From assembly GCA_037501455.1 (NCBI GenBank), contig CM074856.1, forward strand, positions 46,405,001-46,469,000: a stretch of 64,000 bases of DNA. Direction: 5' to 3'. Positions 10,389-20,795 of this stretch are shown piece after piece. This DNA comes from Lantana camara (taxonomy: Eukaryota; Streptophyta; Magnoliopsida; Lamiales; Verbenaceae). Each line of letters begins with the position of its first letter. The first letter of the stretch is position 1. Below the pieces are notes generated by a model. The model worked only from the letters and a program-made list of their open reading frames with translations. It was not told the DNA's origin and ran no database searches. Position numbers and translations under genes: made by a program.

Positions 10389-12115
10389 CGGCATATTCAA
10401 CCAATGTCAATCATGCACTTACAATCAATAAATGTTATAAACATATTCAATTTATCAAGTAATGTAGCAAGGATCAAGTAATCCATATTTATAAATCCAA
10501 GTATGAAGATATTACATAAAACTCCCCTATGAAGCTTAAGCATGAAATTCCTTAACACACATGATTACACATAATATAATACATTAAATGACATATCAAT
10601 GGTGTGTACATGCCAGAAACGAGCCAAGAAAACCATGCAATTAAAGTTTGAAATTCAAATTTTCATGCAGAAAATGTAAGCCGCGACCTAATTTTTCCCG
10701 AATTTTCCTCCAATTTTTCAAATCTCGAAACTTGGCCAAAAATGGGTAACGAGCGCGATCAATTTTGTTCTATTTTTGGTCACGGTCGCAACCTGCTACG
10801 CAGTAGCAGCAAAACAGGGGAAATCCGAACCAAAACCTCAAAAGGCAACAACAAATGCAATTCTAATCCATAACAAATACTCAAACACCTCAAGCACACA
10901 TTATACTTCACTTATCCATCAAATAATCCATGTAATATGCATCAACTCATCAAGAATTTGTCCATAAAACCCCATAAATATTCATGCTTCCAACTTCTAA
11001 ATAATTCAAAGTTTTCATCTATGTTGCACGGACATGGACACGGCGACACGGATTTTTTCAAAATTTTAGGACACGATACGGCTATATTTTATATAAATAA
11101 ATATATTTTATATAAAAATAAAAATATTTTATAAGTATAATCTATGTAACATAAAATATTTATAAAAATATATAATATTAAAAACTAAAATAAGTTTTGT
11201 TATTTCAATTTTCTCTCCAAAAAATTCAAAAAATATTAAAAAAAGCATAAAAAAATGATCAAATTTGCCCCGCCGTGTCCGAGCCGTGTCGGACACTCCA
11301 CCTCGCCGTGTCCGACACCGTGTCCCAAATTTTTTTTTTTCCCGAACACTCCTTCAGCCGTGTCCGACACGTGTCGGACATTGTACGGGCCATTTTTTAG
11401 GTGTGTCCGTGCTTTAGAGGTTTTCATGCAAGCTTTCAATCCTTTTAATCACAAACATGCTTCTAGCCACAAATACACAAGAATTCATCATTTAATCAAT
11501 AAACCCTACTCAATCATATCTTCAAGAATTTCACAAACTTCCCATATTAAACCTTGAAATGGAAATAGAGATGAGATGAAATGGTAGTATGATGATGATG
11601 ATGATCCTAGCTCCACAATTCCTCCAAAATCTAGCTTGAATTATGAGATGAAATTCTTTCTCTTCCTTGGTGTAAAAACGGGTATATGTGTGTGACATTA
11701 CTTGTATCTTGGAATGTGATGGAATAAATTGGAAAAAATGAGATGATATACTAAAGTCTTGCATGGATATATGTGATTCATTACATTTTGCATATAAGTC
11801 CTCCTAATATTTGAATTAATGCAACCAAGTTTCATCTCTAACACAAGATCAATTAAATCTAATTCATTTAATGCAATTAAGTCCATAATTTTATGAAATG
11901 ATCAAATAAGGTCACGTAATACAATTAGGGACGTTACCACTTAAGAAACGTAATTTCCACGTTAATGATAATTCGTAGAAATGCATGAAGGTATAAGGCA
12001 TATAATAGGATGCAAGTTATAAATAAATGAATGAAATGATTAAATTAAACCTCCTAACTCCCGTAGAACCGCTCGTGGTGAGCTTACCTGAACTTTCGGA
12101 AATTGGGGCGTTACA
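10389..12115 (-). mobile_element. Tekay-like LTR fragment B
   Basis: The minus strand begins TGTAACGCCCCAATTTCC at 12115, a chromovirus LTR start. Layout resembles LTR A, including the GATGAGAT/ATGATGATG stretch (compare 900-960 with 11560-11610). No coding region accompanies it. It may be a solo LTR or one end of a larger element split by Copia-1, whose right border is at 10388. It also carries a hAT-type MITE (11019-11419). Confidence 0.55.
11019..11419. mobile_element. hAT-type MITE with GTTTTCAT target duplication (401 bp)
   Basis: The element is flanked by identical 8-bp repeats GTTTTCAT (11011-11018 and 11420-11427). Its ends contain GCACGGAC and its inverse GTCCGTGC. The body is full of CGTGTCCGACAC-type words. 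8-bp duplications are typical of hAT elements. No coding capacity. A related short fold with GCACGAATA ends lies at 22562-22712. Confidence 0.65.
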
Positions 12116-12667
12116 GGAAAAGTCCTCGGAATTCCGTCAGAAAAATTGGCGGAATCTTAAAAAAGATTGCGCCAAAAATTCCAACAGAATTCCGTTGGTT
12201 TTCTGTTGGAATTCCGTCAGAAATTTTGGCGCAATTCTAAAAAAAATTGCTTCAAAAAACCAACGGAATATTTCCGTTGGTTTCCGTTGGAATTTCAATG
12301 TAATAACAATTCTTACGTATTTCGGTTTTCCGTTGGAATTTCTTCATAAAAAAAAAAAAACCAATGGAAAATTTTCCGTTGGTTTTCCGTTAGAATTGCA
12401 ATGAAATAAAAATTCCAATTTTCTTTTATTCTTCAATAAAAAAAAACCAACTGATTTTTTCCGTTGGTTTTCCGTTGAAATTTTCAATGAAATAAAATTC
12501 CGTTGGTTTTCTGTTGGTTTTCCATCGAAAATTTTCAATCAAATTTAATTAGAAAACGATTACAGTTAATACAAATAATTACATATTTAAAAATTATATA
12601 ATATACAAATTATTAATTATTAATATAATATTTTATATAATTTTAAGTATATACATTATTAATAAAA

Positions 12668-12669
<2 letters not shown>

Positions 12670-12722
<53 letters not shown>
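12670..12722. repeat. (TA)n microsatellite
   Basis: About 26 uninterrupted AT dinucleotides in the interior of the outer CACTA. Length is likely polymorphic. Confidence 0.95.
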
Positions 12723-12725
<3 letters not shown>

Positions 12726-13039
12726 AATATTATGGAAAATTTTAATTTTATTAACATTCAAAAAATAAAGATATTAAATACTTATCGACGGTAATACTAA
12801 ATGCTTTCCTTGTTAAATAGCTGGTAGAGTATTAATTAGTTACCATATACATAAAAATGGCAGAGGATTTATTAATTTTGGTAAAATAATTAATTGATTA
12901 CTATATCAATAAATATGATTATATTTAATTCAAATAATCATATATTTAAAATTTTATATTTTAAATTAATAACAAAAAGTATTTAAATAATTAATTGAAA
13001 TTAATGTATAAATATATTTAAAGGCGTAACATTAATAAG

Positions 13040-13225
13040 AAGGAACTTGTCCACGTTGGTAAGAGAGTCATTATTCTTCTTTAGAGACCCGAGTTGAATC
13101 CCTGCTCGCGCAATTAACGTTAAGAATTAATTCCAGCAATGACTCAAGCTTGTCCGAGGGGTTGGTGTGACTCGTTTTGGGGGTGGCTCGGGTCTCACAT
13201 ATGAAATTTTAATTTTTTTTTATTT
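13040..13225 (+). mobile_element. Candidate tRNA-derived SINE
   Basis: A box A-like CTTGTCCACGTTGGTAAGAG (13045-13064) and a box B-like GAGTTGAATCC (13091-13101) are spaced as in tRNA-related pol III promoters. A GC-rich body follows and ends in a T-rich tail near 13205-13225. No clear target duplication was found. A tRNA gene is excluded because no cloverleaf can be drawn. Confidence 0.45.
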
Positions 13226-13352
13226 TTATTCTTTTTCCAATTGAATACCAACGGGAAATTCTGTTGGAATTCCGTCGGTTAGCTTAAAAATTTAATCAAT
13301 TTTGTTTTGTTGGAAAAAAATACCGATGGAAAACCGATTGAAATTGTCCGTT

Positions 13353-15784
13353 CATACAAAAAAACAGCTGATTTCAGACGAAAATTTCAGACGAAAATTT
13401 TGACTATTTCGTCTGAAATCCATGGTTTCCGACGAAATTCAGACCAATTTCGGACGAAATGAATATGGTCCGAATACCCCTCGTCGGAGTCAAATTCAGA
13501 CGAAATTTTCGATGACACTTCCGACGAACTATATCTCCGATGAAAGTCCGACGAATCTCAGACGAAAAATAATCTCGCCCGAAATCGGCAATTTTCCGGC
13601 GAACTCATTTTCCGACGAAATTGCGATGAAAATGGACCACATTCTCGTTCTCAGACGAATTTTCGACCAAATTTCCGACGAAAATGTATTGGCGCAATCA
13701 TCATCGTATCTTTTTCGGCGATTTTGCGACCAAAAAGTTTCGTCTGAATTTTGTTTTGCAAGGAAAAATTCCGACCAAATTTCAGACGGAACAGTAGATG
13801 TTGTCGTTTTGTGTCACATTTCAGACGAAACTTCAGACCATTTTCAGTGGAACTAAAATTTCTTTCAGACGAAAGTTCAGACCATTTTCAGACGAACAAA
13901 AATTTCTTTCAGACAAAATTTTAGACCATTTCCAGACGAACCACAATTTCTTTCGGACTCAGTTTCAGACCACTTTCAGATGAAATTTCAGACCATTTTC
14001 AGACGAAAATTTAAAAAAATATAGGAAATTCTTAAATTATTATACGATTTTCGTCACAAAATTGATATTATTATTAATTTTCCAGTTTATTATTTGTTGA
14101 ATTTTTTGAATAGCAATTATATTCCCAAAATAAAATAATAAAAAACGTAATTTTCAACAATAATTTAGAAATTCAATCCTTGTAAAAATATGTACTTTCT
14201 TGCTCACCTAACCAAAATTTCAGCAGTATAAATTCCAGAAATGTCCACTACTTGTGCTTAATTCAAGTATCAATAGAAACCAACGCAGTTTCAAGAGAAA
14301 GAAGAGCAAGACTTAACTCATTTGGCTGATTGCAACATCAATGCATTCTTCATTCCCACATTCAACTCCCTTCAGAGCAGCTATCCAAACCTTCACCGTA
14401 TAAGAACAAAAAAAAAAAAAATATTAAAAGAAAGAATAACATATTTAATTTTGGAAAGTTATAGATTCCTATAGACATTTGGAGAACTAACAAATCAGTT
14501 AATACAACAAATCAACTCAAATCAACTTCAGGGGTAGCTGGGATCTTTACAGAAAAAAGCTTTTGTTCATACACAAAAAATATAAAGAAACTCATTTCAG
14601 GCTTCCACAAACGGTTGAGTCTTCAATTTCATCTAACAAACTCTTTTCCAACTTCAAATGGAACAGAGTACACCTAACTAAGTATGACCAAATTCAGCAA
14701 ATCCATACCTAATAGAATCTGTATATATTAAGTGCGTATGAACAAATTGAGCAAATCTCAACTCAGGCTTTCAACTTTTACAGATCTGTGTCTCATTAGT
14801 TAAGGCATGCATATTATCTAGCATAATCTATGAAACAACTAGCTCGAAATTAAGCTAGAAGATTTTATATTATCTATACCGTATGAAAACCTCACCTCAA
14901 AGCTCAATAGAATGAATCTTGACAAAGCTTAACTTGAGTTGGTAGCTACAAATCACAAGCCCACCAAGCTTTACTTCGAATTCTCGCCACAAAGCTTGCG
15001 CTGGTAGCTACAAATCTCAACCCCACCAAGCTTTTCTTCAAATTCTTGCCACAATCATGCTCTACATATATACCCCGTCGAAGCCCATCGTTACAACGGA
15101 GCGGTTTCCAGTTTCATAACACCCATTCAAGAAAAAGATTATGGTACGATTTTAGGGAAATTGTGGTGGCTCAGATTTTCAGGGAGGGAACGGCTCAAAC
15201 GAGTGAGGGAAAAGGATGAAATGAGGGAGGGATAGGCGGGTCTGAAACTTTGGGAACAAATTAGGGCATAAATTTTTCGATGAAATATATCGTCCGAATT
15301 CATCGACTGAGAGAGAACCTGATTTTTCAGAGGCAAATTTGACTTTAGTTGGGTTATTTTCCGACAAAACCTCAGACGAATAATCGTCTGTGGGTTGCTA
15401 AAAAAATCCCAAACATTTTCAGACCACCAAGTTCGCCTGAATTAGGACGCAATTTCAAATATTTTCAGACCATGATATTTCATTGGAAATTGGTCCGAGA
15501 TTCTCAAACATTTTCAGACGAAATTCAGACCAACTTCGTCTGAGTAATAATTTTCGAAAATAATTTACAATTTCAGGCGAAATTTCGTCGCAAAATTTCG
15601 TCTGAATTATAAAATGTAATTATTTTTTAAAATAAAATTTTAGTTCGTCAGAATTTCCTCGCAATTTCGCCGGAACATTTGCATCTTATAATAAAAAGGG
15701 AATATTACAAGTTTCGTCTGAAATTTACAGACGAAAAATTTCGTCTGAAAATTTCGTCTAAAATCAGCTGTTTTTTTTGTAGTG
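13353..15784. mobile_element. CACTA element (inner), non-autonomous, TSD GTT
   Basis: Left end CATACAAAAAAACAGCTGAT, a one-base-deleted CACTAC terminus; right end ATCAGCTGTTTTTTTTGTAGTG. The 3-bp target duplication GTT is intact (13350-13352 and 15785-15787). The subterminal regions (13370-14010 and 15360-15765) contain dozens of CAGACGAAA/TTTCGTCTG words. The centre (about 14030-15330) has no transposase and no recognised protein, and may be filler or captured DNA. The repeat words match the truncated CACTA at 24708-26641, which does carry a transposase fragment, so the two belong to one family. Confidence 0.82.
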
Positions 15785-16020
15785 GTTGGTTTTCCGTTGG
15801 AAATTATTTTGTTGGAAAAATAATTTATCCGTTGGAATTCCATTGGAAATATATTTCCAACGAAAAACCAACGGAACTGACCCGTCGATACCCAATTCCA
15901 ACGATGTTTTATCCAACGAGCACCATCCCGTCGATTTTTCGCCGGAAATCAGTTTGTCCAATGGAAAACCAACGGAATTTCTAAAATTCCAGTCGAAATT
16001 CGGCTGATCTTTTTGTAGTT

Positions 16021-17107
16021 AATGATCCTTAGACTTGAGACTCCATTGATGCTCTGTGCGTGACGAGGACAATGGATCTCGCTATGGTTGTATTTTGGTA
16101 TTGTTCGAATCATGTATGGGGACATATGAGATGCTGACATAGAATCTATTGCTCGTCTAGATGAACGTGTGAATCACCCATGAATTCTATTATAACACAT
16201 TCCTCTTAAATCCTTGCTCAAGGTTGTGAGATCTAATTAAAGAAAGGGTTTCGTAGAGTGTTAGATCAAATGGAATTGTTATTAGAATTAACTCATGATA
16301 GCATTAGGACTAGTAGGGTTCTATCATTCCCATACCCTAGGTATTAATCGGAGATTAGGCGATAGAAGGATCTTATCTCACGGTATCCATGAGACCGAAA
16401 TGTTCACAACATAATTTTCACCTATTGGGTAGATGGTCATGAGCTTGTCACTCGATATTGATCATGATTTGTAGTTATTGATTAATTAAAAGGAGTTTTA
16501 ATTAAACAGTGATTAATTGAAAGGGTTCAATTAAATCAATAAGATAAATGATTATTGCTATTCATTGGTGAACCTAAGGGGTCACATAATGACTTGAATT
16601 GAATCAATATGATTTTCTGAAGATCAATAGAGATTGATCAATAAATCAAATATGTTTAATTTATAATATGAGAGAGTAATTAATTAATATTATAGTATTA
16701 ATGAATTTATTGCTTAATTGTTAAGTTATTGAGAATAGATGTTAAAGAGTTAACATTAATTTAAATAAATGTATTTAAATTAAATTAGACTTAAAATTTA
16801 ATTAAGAGTAATTAATTTTTAATTCCATCAATTTAATTAGATATGGATTTGTTATTTAATTAATGTAATTAAATTAAGTCCAGTAATTAAAATAGATGTG
16901 AGGTTTTTAATTTAATTTAGTAGTAGTTGAATTAAAACCCACTATATTGACTAGCCCATAGGTTTTCTAATCTAGGGTTAAGTATTTAAGCAGATTTGTG
17001 AGAAGAAATCATAATGTCCTTTTCTTTTTTCTTCTTTCTCTGCAAGTTTTCTCGATTCTCTCATCTCTCAATATTGTATTGACAATACTATTGAATAATC
17101 AATATTG
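16021..17107 (+). other. LTR-like AT-rich sequence, no gene
   Basis: Low-complexity TTAATTAA-rich stretch followed by TCTAGGGTTAAGTATTTAAG and pyrimidine-rich sequence, which resembles the promoter end of a Copia LTR. No coding frame, primer site or partner LTR is identified. It continues after the foldback insertion at 18496. A decayed LTR is the best guess. Confidence 0.3.
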
Positions 17108-18495
17108 GAAAAATTACAAATTTGGGATAGTAACATACCCCGATTTGTATTTTTGGACTTTAACTTGTCATTTCTGATTTCACGGACAGTAACTCTAAAA
17201 ATTTCGCAATTTCAGTCAAATCTCAACCGGAAACCTAACTTTGCACCAGAAAACCACACGGGATCGCCTGAAACCGGTTGAAGTCATGCGTGACAAAACA
17301 GCCTATCGAATTGCAAATTTGGGATAGTAACATACCCCAATTTGCATTTTTGGACTTTAATTTAGGGGACAATAACTCTAAAAAATTTCTCAATTTCAGT
17401 CAAATCTTAATCGGAAACCTAATTCTACTTCGAAAAACCGTACATTACCTGGAATCGGTTGAAGTCATGCGTGGAAAAACAGCCTGGGCCAAATAAGCAA
17501 AAGAAAGCTATGTCAATTAAAACACAATTCCACATGTGGCATAAGGACTTTAAATTAAAAATGCAATACTGAACAAAAAGAAAAAAGGTCTTGTTCTTTC
17601 CCCTATTTATTTAAAAATTGTCTCTGCCATTTTATGAGTCTCTTCCTTTTTGCGTATGACATCGCCACTCCCTCAGCAAAATCCACCAATTCGGAACTTA
17701 ATTTGAAAGTCATATTTCAATCCAGACATTTTTGGGATGTCGCTAATAACCAACGAATAGCAAGTGCTTTTCCTTATGTGTTTCCTATTTCAATAGGAAC
17801 TTGATGAGTCGATTCACTTACACGTCTTGCTTTTACTGCTATATCGGGAGTTACTCCACATGTTGCTTGACGTAAAACAGATAGTAGATTTATTTCTGTC
17901 TTCTGTTGAATATTTTTCATGGCTCGATAGAAAATTTGATAAGCCAATGATTTTTTTCCGTATTAAATTTAAATAAATAGGGGAAAGAACGAGACCCTTT
18001 TTTCTTTTTGTCAGTTTTGCGTTTTTAATTTAAAGTCCTTATGCCATATGTGAAATTATATTTTAATTGACATGGCTTTGTTTTGCTTATGTGGCCCAGG
18101 TTATTTTGCCACGCATGACTTCAATCGATCCTAGGTGATCACGTGCGATTTTTTGGTGTAGAATTAGGTTTTTGATTGAGATTTGGTTGAAACGGTGAAA
18201 TTTTTAGAGTTACTGTCCCTAAAATAAAAAATATCAAATTAAAGTCCAAAAATGTAAATTGGGGTATGTTACTATCTCAAATTTGCAAATTTCCCAAAAG
18301 GCTGTTTTGCCACGCATGACTTCAACCGATTTTAGGCGATCACGTGCGGTTTTCCGATGCGAATTAGGTTTCCGGTTGAGATTTGGTTGAAATTGTAAAA
18401 TTTTTAGAGTTGCTATCCCTAAAATCGGAAATGCCAAATTAAAGTCTAAATATACAAATCAGAGTATGTTACTATCCCAAATTTACAATTTTCTC
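17108..18495. mobile_element. Foldback element with plastid rps7 loop (1,388 bp)
   Basis: Two inverted arms of roughly 510 and 530 bp (17108-17617 and 17964-18495) enclose a 346-bp loop. Each arm holds two tandem ~190-bp units starting AAATTTGGGATAGTAACATA; for example 17116 and 17302 on the left, with inverse copies ending near 18285 and 18484. The innermost arm segments (AAGAAAAAAGG...CCCCTATTTATTTAAA and its inverse) meet exactly at the loop. ATATTG flanks both ends (17102-17107 and 18496-18501), suggesting a short target duplication. No transposase is encoded. The architecture is foldback-like; a Mutator-type origin with long TIRs is the alternative. Confidence 0.8.
17618..17962 (-). pseudogene. 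rps7: Plastid-derived rps7 fragment (nuclear copy)
   Basis: The minus strand encodes a clear relative of chloroplast ribosomal protein S7 of the small 30S subunit. It covers about residues 34-146 of the usual 155: [15 protein letters not shown], then [42 protein letters not shown], and IRKKEETHKMAE near the end. Two in-frame stops (a Gln codon changed in the GSTQG-type segment; an Arg-type codon before NMTFKL) and a one-base deletion just after LVD break it. The start codon region and the last nine or so residues are absent. It resembles plastid S7, not the very different mitochondrial S7. It is a nuclear plastid-DNA fragment that became the loop of the foldback element, and it is not functional. 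Confidence 0.9.
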
Positions 18496-18787
18496 ATATT
18501 GTATTCAAGTAGTATTCTAGTGTTCTAATTTAATAGTTGTTCAATTACGGATTGTGGACTATCTTAGTGGAATTCGGTGTGGAATTCTTGGAAGCAGATT
18601 GGATAGAAACAGACCGGATAGGTTTTGAAAAATCTTATTATCATCGACATCAATTGAAAAAGAGGTATTTAAATCTTACTTCTCTTGTTTAAATTGTAAA
18701 TTTAGAGGTATTTATATCTTACTTCTCTTGTTTAAATTGTAAATTTAGAATCAAATGGTGATCTATTATGAATTCCGATAAAACCGG
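18496..18787 (+). other. Continuation of LTR-like sequence with a 43-bp tandem duplication
   Basis: Unit AGGTATTTAAATCTTACTTC... is present twice, at 18663-18705 and 18706-18748, differing at one base. The sequence continues the stretch interrupted by the foldback. No gene. Confidence 0.5.
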
Positions 18788-19591
18788 TAGGGGTGTTCAT
18801 GGTTTGGTTTTCTGTCCGAACCGAAAATTCGGTTCGGTTAACCGAACTTTTCGGTTTCGGAAACCTAAACCGAAACCGAAACCGAACCAAATCATATTCG
18901 GTTCGGTTTCGGTTTTCGACCGAAAACCGAACTCCAGAAATTAAATAAAAAAAAACACCTGGAAATTGAGAAGGAAAACTTACTGCTACCTACACAACAT
19001 GCTCAATAAGCTTAATTCATTGAAAATAAAATAACAGAAAAACAATTATAGTGCAGTAGTGCACACTACGCAAACTTAATGGTGAATGCATTGAAAATAA
19101 GTTTAATGGATTGAACTTTGGCCTGACGGAAAGAAAGACAGAAATTCAAGAAACTTAAAATCTAAAATGGGATTCAAGAAAACTTTGCAGCAGAGAAGAG
19201 ACTGCGTCACGGGGAGGTGGTGTGCCGGAGTGACGGCAAGCCGGCGAGGTTCGGCGGATGGTGGGCTAGTGGGGATGTGCGGTGGCTAGGGCTGAAAAGA
19301 GGCTAGAAGGTCACGACTGAGTACTGATGGACTGAGAATGAAAAATTGAGAATTGATTTTCAGCCCTAATATAATATTACTAAATTATAAATTAATTTAA
19401 TAAATTATATAATAAAAAAACGGTTTTCGGTTCGGTTTGGCTTAACCGACTAACCGAACCGAAATAACCGAAAAACCAAAAATTTGAATTGGCCAAACCG
19501 AAAACCGAACCGAATCAAGTTCGGTAGGTTCGGTTTCGGTCGGTTCGGTTCGGCTCGATTTTTCGATTTTCGGTTATTTTGAACAGCCCTA
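18788..19591. mobile_element. hAT-type non-autonomous element (804 bp)
   Basis: The 8-bp target duplication AAAACCGG is perfect (18780-18787 and 19592-19599). Terminal repeats are TAGGGGTGTTCA and its inverse TGAACAGCCCTA. Subterminal arrays of CGGTTCGGTT/AACCGAAACCG words occupy 18800-18930 and 19420-19580. The centre contains a GC-rich patch (19195-19310) that may be captured gene sequence. No transposase. Confidence 0.85.
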
Positions 19592-19692
19592 AAAACCGGT
19601 TTTATAATCCCAAAAAATTTTAATTTCCACTGCGTTGGGATTGATGAATTCCAACGCTATACAACTAAAGAAGTTACAAATCATAATTATTA

Positions 19693-20259
19693 GGGCAAAT
19701 TACACCCAGGTCCCTTGAGGTTTGGGGTAATTACAATTTACACCCTACACTTTTGGAAATTACAAATTAGTCTCTAACTCTAACGGACTGTTTGAGGTCC
19801 CTGGGCTCCGTTAAGATTCTGTCAAATTTCAAGTTTAATCTTCCAAAAATGCCCTCAGGGACTATATTGTTGAACGACTTTTGTTAAGGGTCGTTTTGTT
19901 AGAGGACGAAAAGTTCAGGGACTATTTTGTAAAATGAAATATGATCAACAATAATCTAATAATATTTATAATTATTATTAATATTCTTATTTATTAAATT
20001 ATTACAGATCATATTTAATTTTACAAAACAGTCCCTAAACTTTTTGTACTCTAACAAAACGACCCCTTAACAAAATTCATTCAACAATATAGTCACTGAG
20101 GGCATTTTCAGAATATCAAATCTGAAATTTGACGGAACCCTAACAGAATTTAGGGACCTCAAACTGTCTGTTAGATAGGGACTAATCTGTAATTTCCCAA
20201 ACTGTAGGGTGTAAATTATAATTACCCGAAAACTTAGGGGACCTGAGTGTAATTTGTCC
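19693..20259. mobile_element. Mutator-type MITE with ~190-bp TIRs
   Basis: The ends are GGGCAAATTACACC and the inverse of GGACAAATTACACTC, and inverted homology extends about 190 bp into each arm. The left 9-bp flank is TAATTATTA (19684-19692); the right flank TCATTATTA (20260-20268) differs at one base. A tandem copy of the right end at 20402-20437 preserves a perfect TAATTATTA. 9-bp duplications indicate Mutator-type transposition. No coding capacity. Confidence 0.75.
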
Positions 20260-20287
20260 TCATTATTAATGTAAAGTTATTTTGGTC

Positions 20288-20324
<37 letters not shown>

Positions 20325-20555
20325 TTAGCTATTATATTCATACAAAGACAAAGCATTGATTATATGTGAAAATTAAGAAAACAAAAATTCATTGTCCAAA
20401 TCTTAGGGGACCTCGGTGTAATTTACCCTAATTATTAATGTAAAGTTATTTTGGTCTCTTTTATATATATATATATTGGTTAGCTATTATATTCATACAA
20501 AGACAAAGCATTGATTATATGTGAAAATTAAGAAAACAAAAATTCATTGTCCAAA
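20233..20555. repeat. Tandem duplication of ~169 bp in SCL32 3' flank
   Basis: Copy 1 spans 20233-20401 and copy 2 20402-20555. They contain the MITE right end, the flank and an AT microsatellite. They differ mainly in AT repeat length (about 32 bases in copy 1 and 18 in copy 2) and in a few substitutions. Confidence 0.85.
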
Positions 20556-20795
20556 AGTGAGGACTTTTTCCTCCTTTTGCCTCTACGTTACAGTGAAAAC
20601 GATTCAAAGATTTGTCGTCTCTAATCTTACAAATAGACCAACATCAATCAAATTCTACCTCGATCAATCTCATGCAAACAACAACCTAGCCATAACATCA
20701 ACCTAATATTGATTTAGCCCACTTCGGTCATCCTATTCATAGTTTAAGTGATCATTCTTCCCTATCATCATCTCAAACCCTCGTATATAGTTTAA

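Larger units (their letters stand above)
12116..16020. mobile_element. CACTA element (outer), non-autonomous
   Basis: Both flanks of an inner CACTA carry dense subterminal repeats built on CCGTTGGTTTTCCGTTGG (12180-12540 and 15785-15990, the latter also in inverse). The right end reads CGGCTGATCTTTTTGTAGT, i.e. the inverse of a CACTACAAAAAGATCAGCCG-type terminus, at about 16001-16020. The left end abuts Tekay-like LTR B at 12115 and shows only a degenerate counterpart (GGAAAAGTCCTCGGAATTCC). Subterminal repeat arrays bind the CACTA TNPA-type protein. The interior (12540-13240) holds an AT microsatellite and a SINE-like segment; no transposase is seen. Confidence 0.62.

Noticed and set aside
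12027..12538. Open frames over CCGTTGG repeats
   Set aside because: They translate CACTA subterminal repeats (SVGFP-type repetition) and are not genes.
13040..13115. A tRNA gene
   Set aside because: Box-like words are present but no cloverleaf or acceptor stem can be formed.
13422..13983. Open frames over CAGACGAAA repeats
   Set aside because: Repeat-driven frames within the inner CACTA.
17618..17962. A functional rps7 gene
   Set aside because: It lacks start and end, has two stops and a frameshift, and is nuclear in context.
20521..20706. 61-residue open frame downstream of SCL32
   Set aside because: Short, starts in a duplicated MITE flank, and has no family match.
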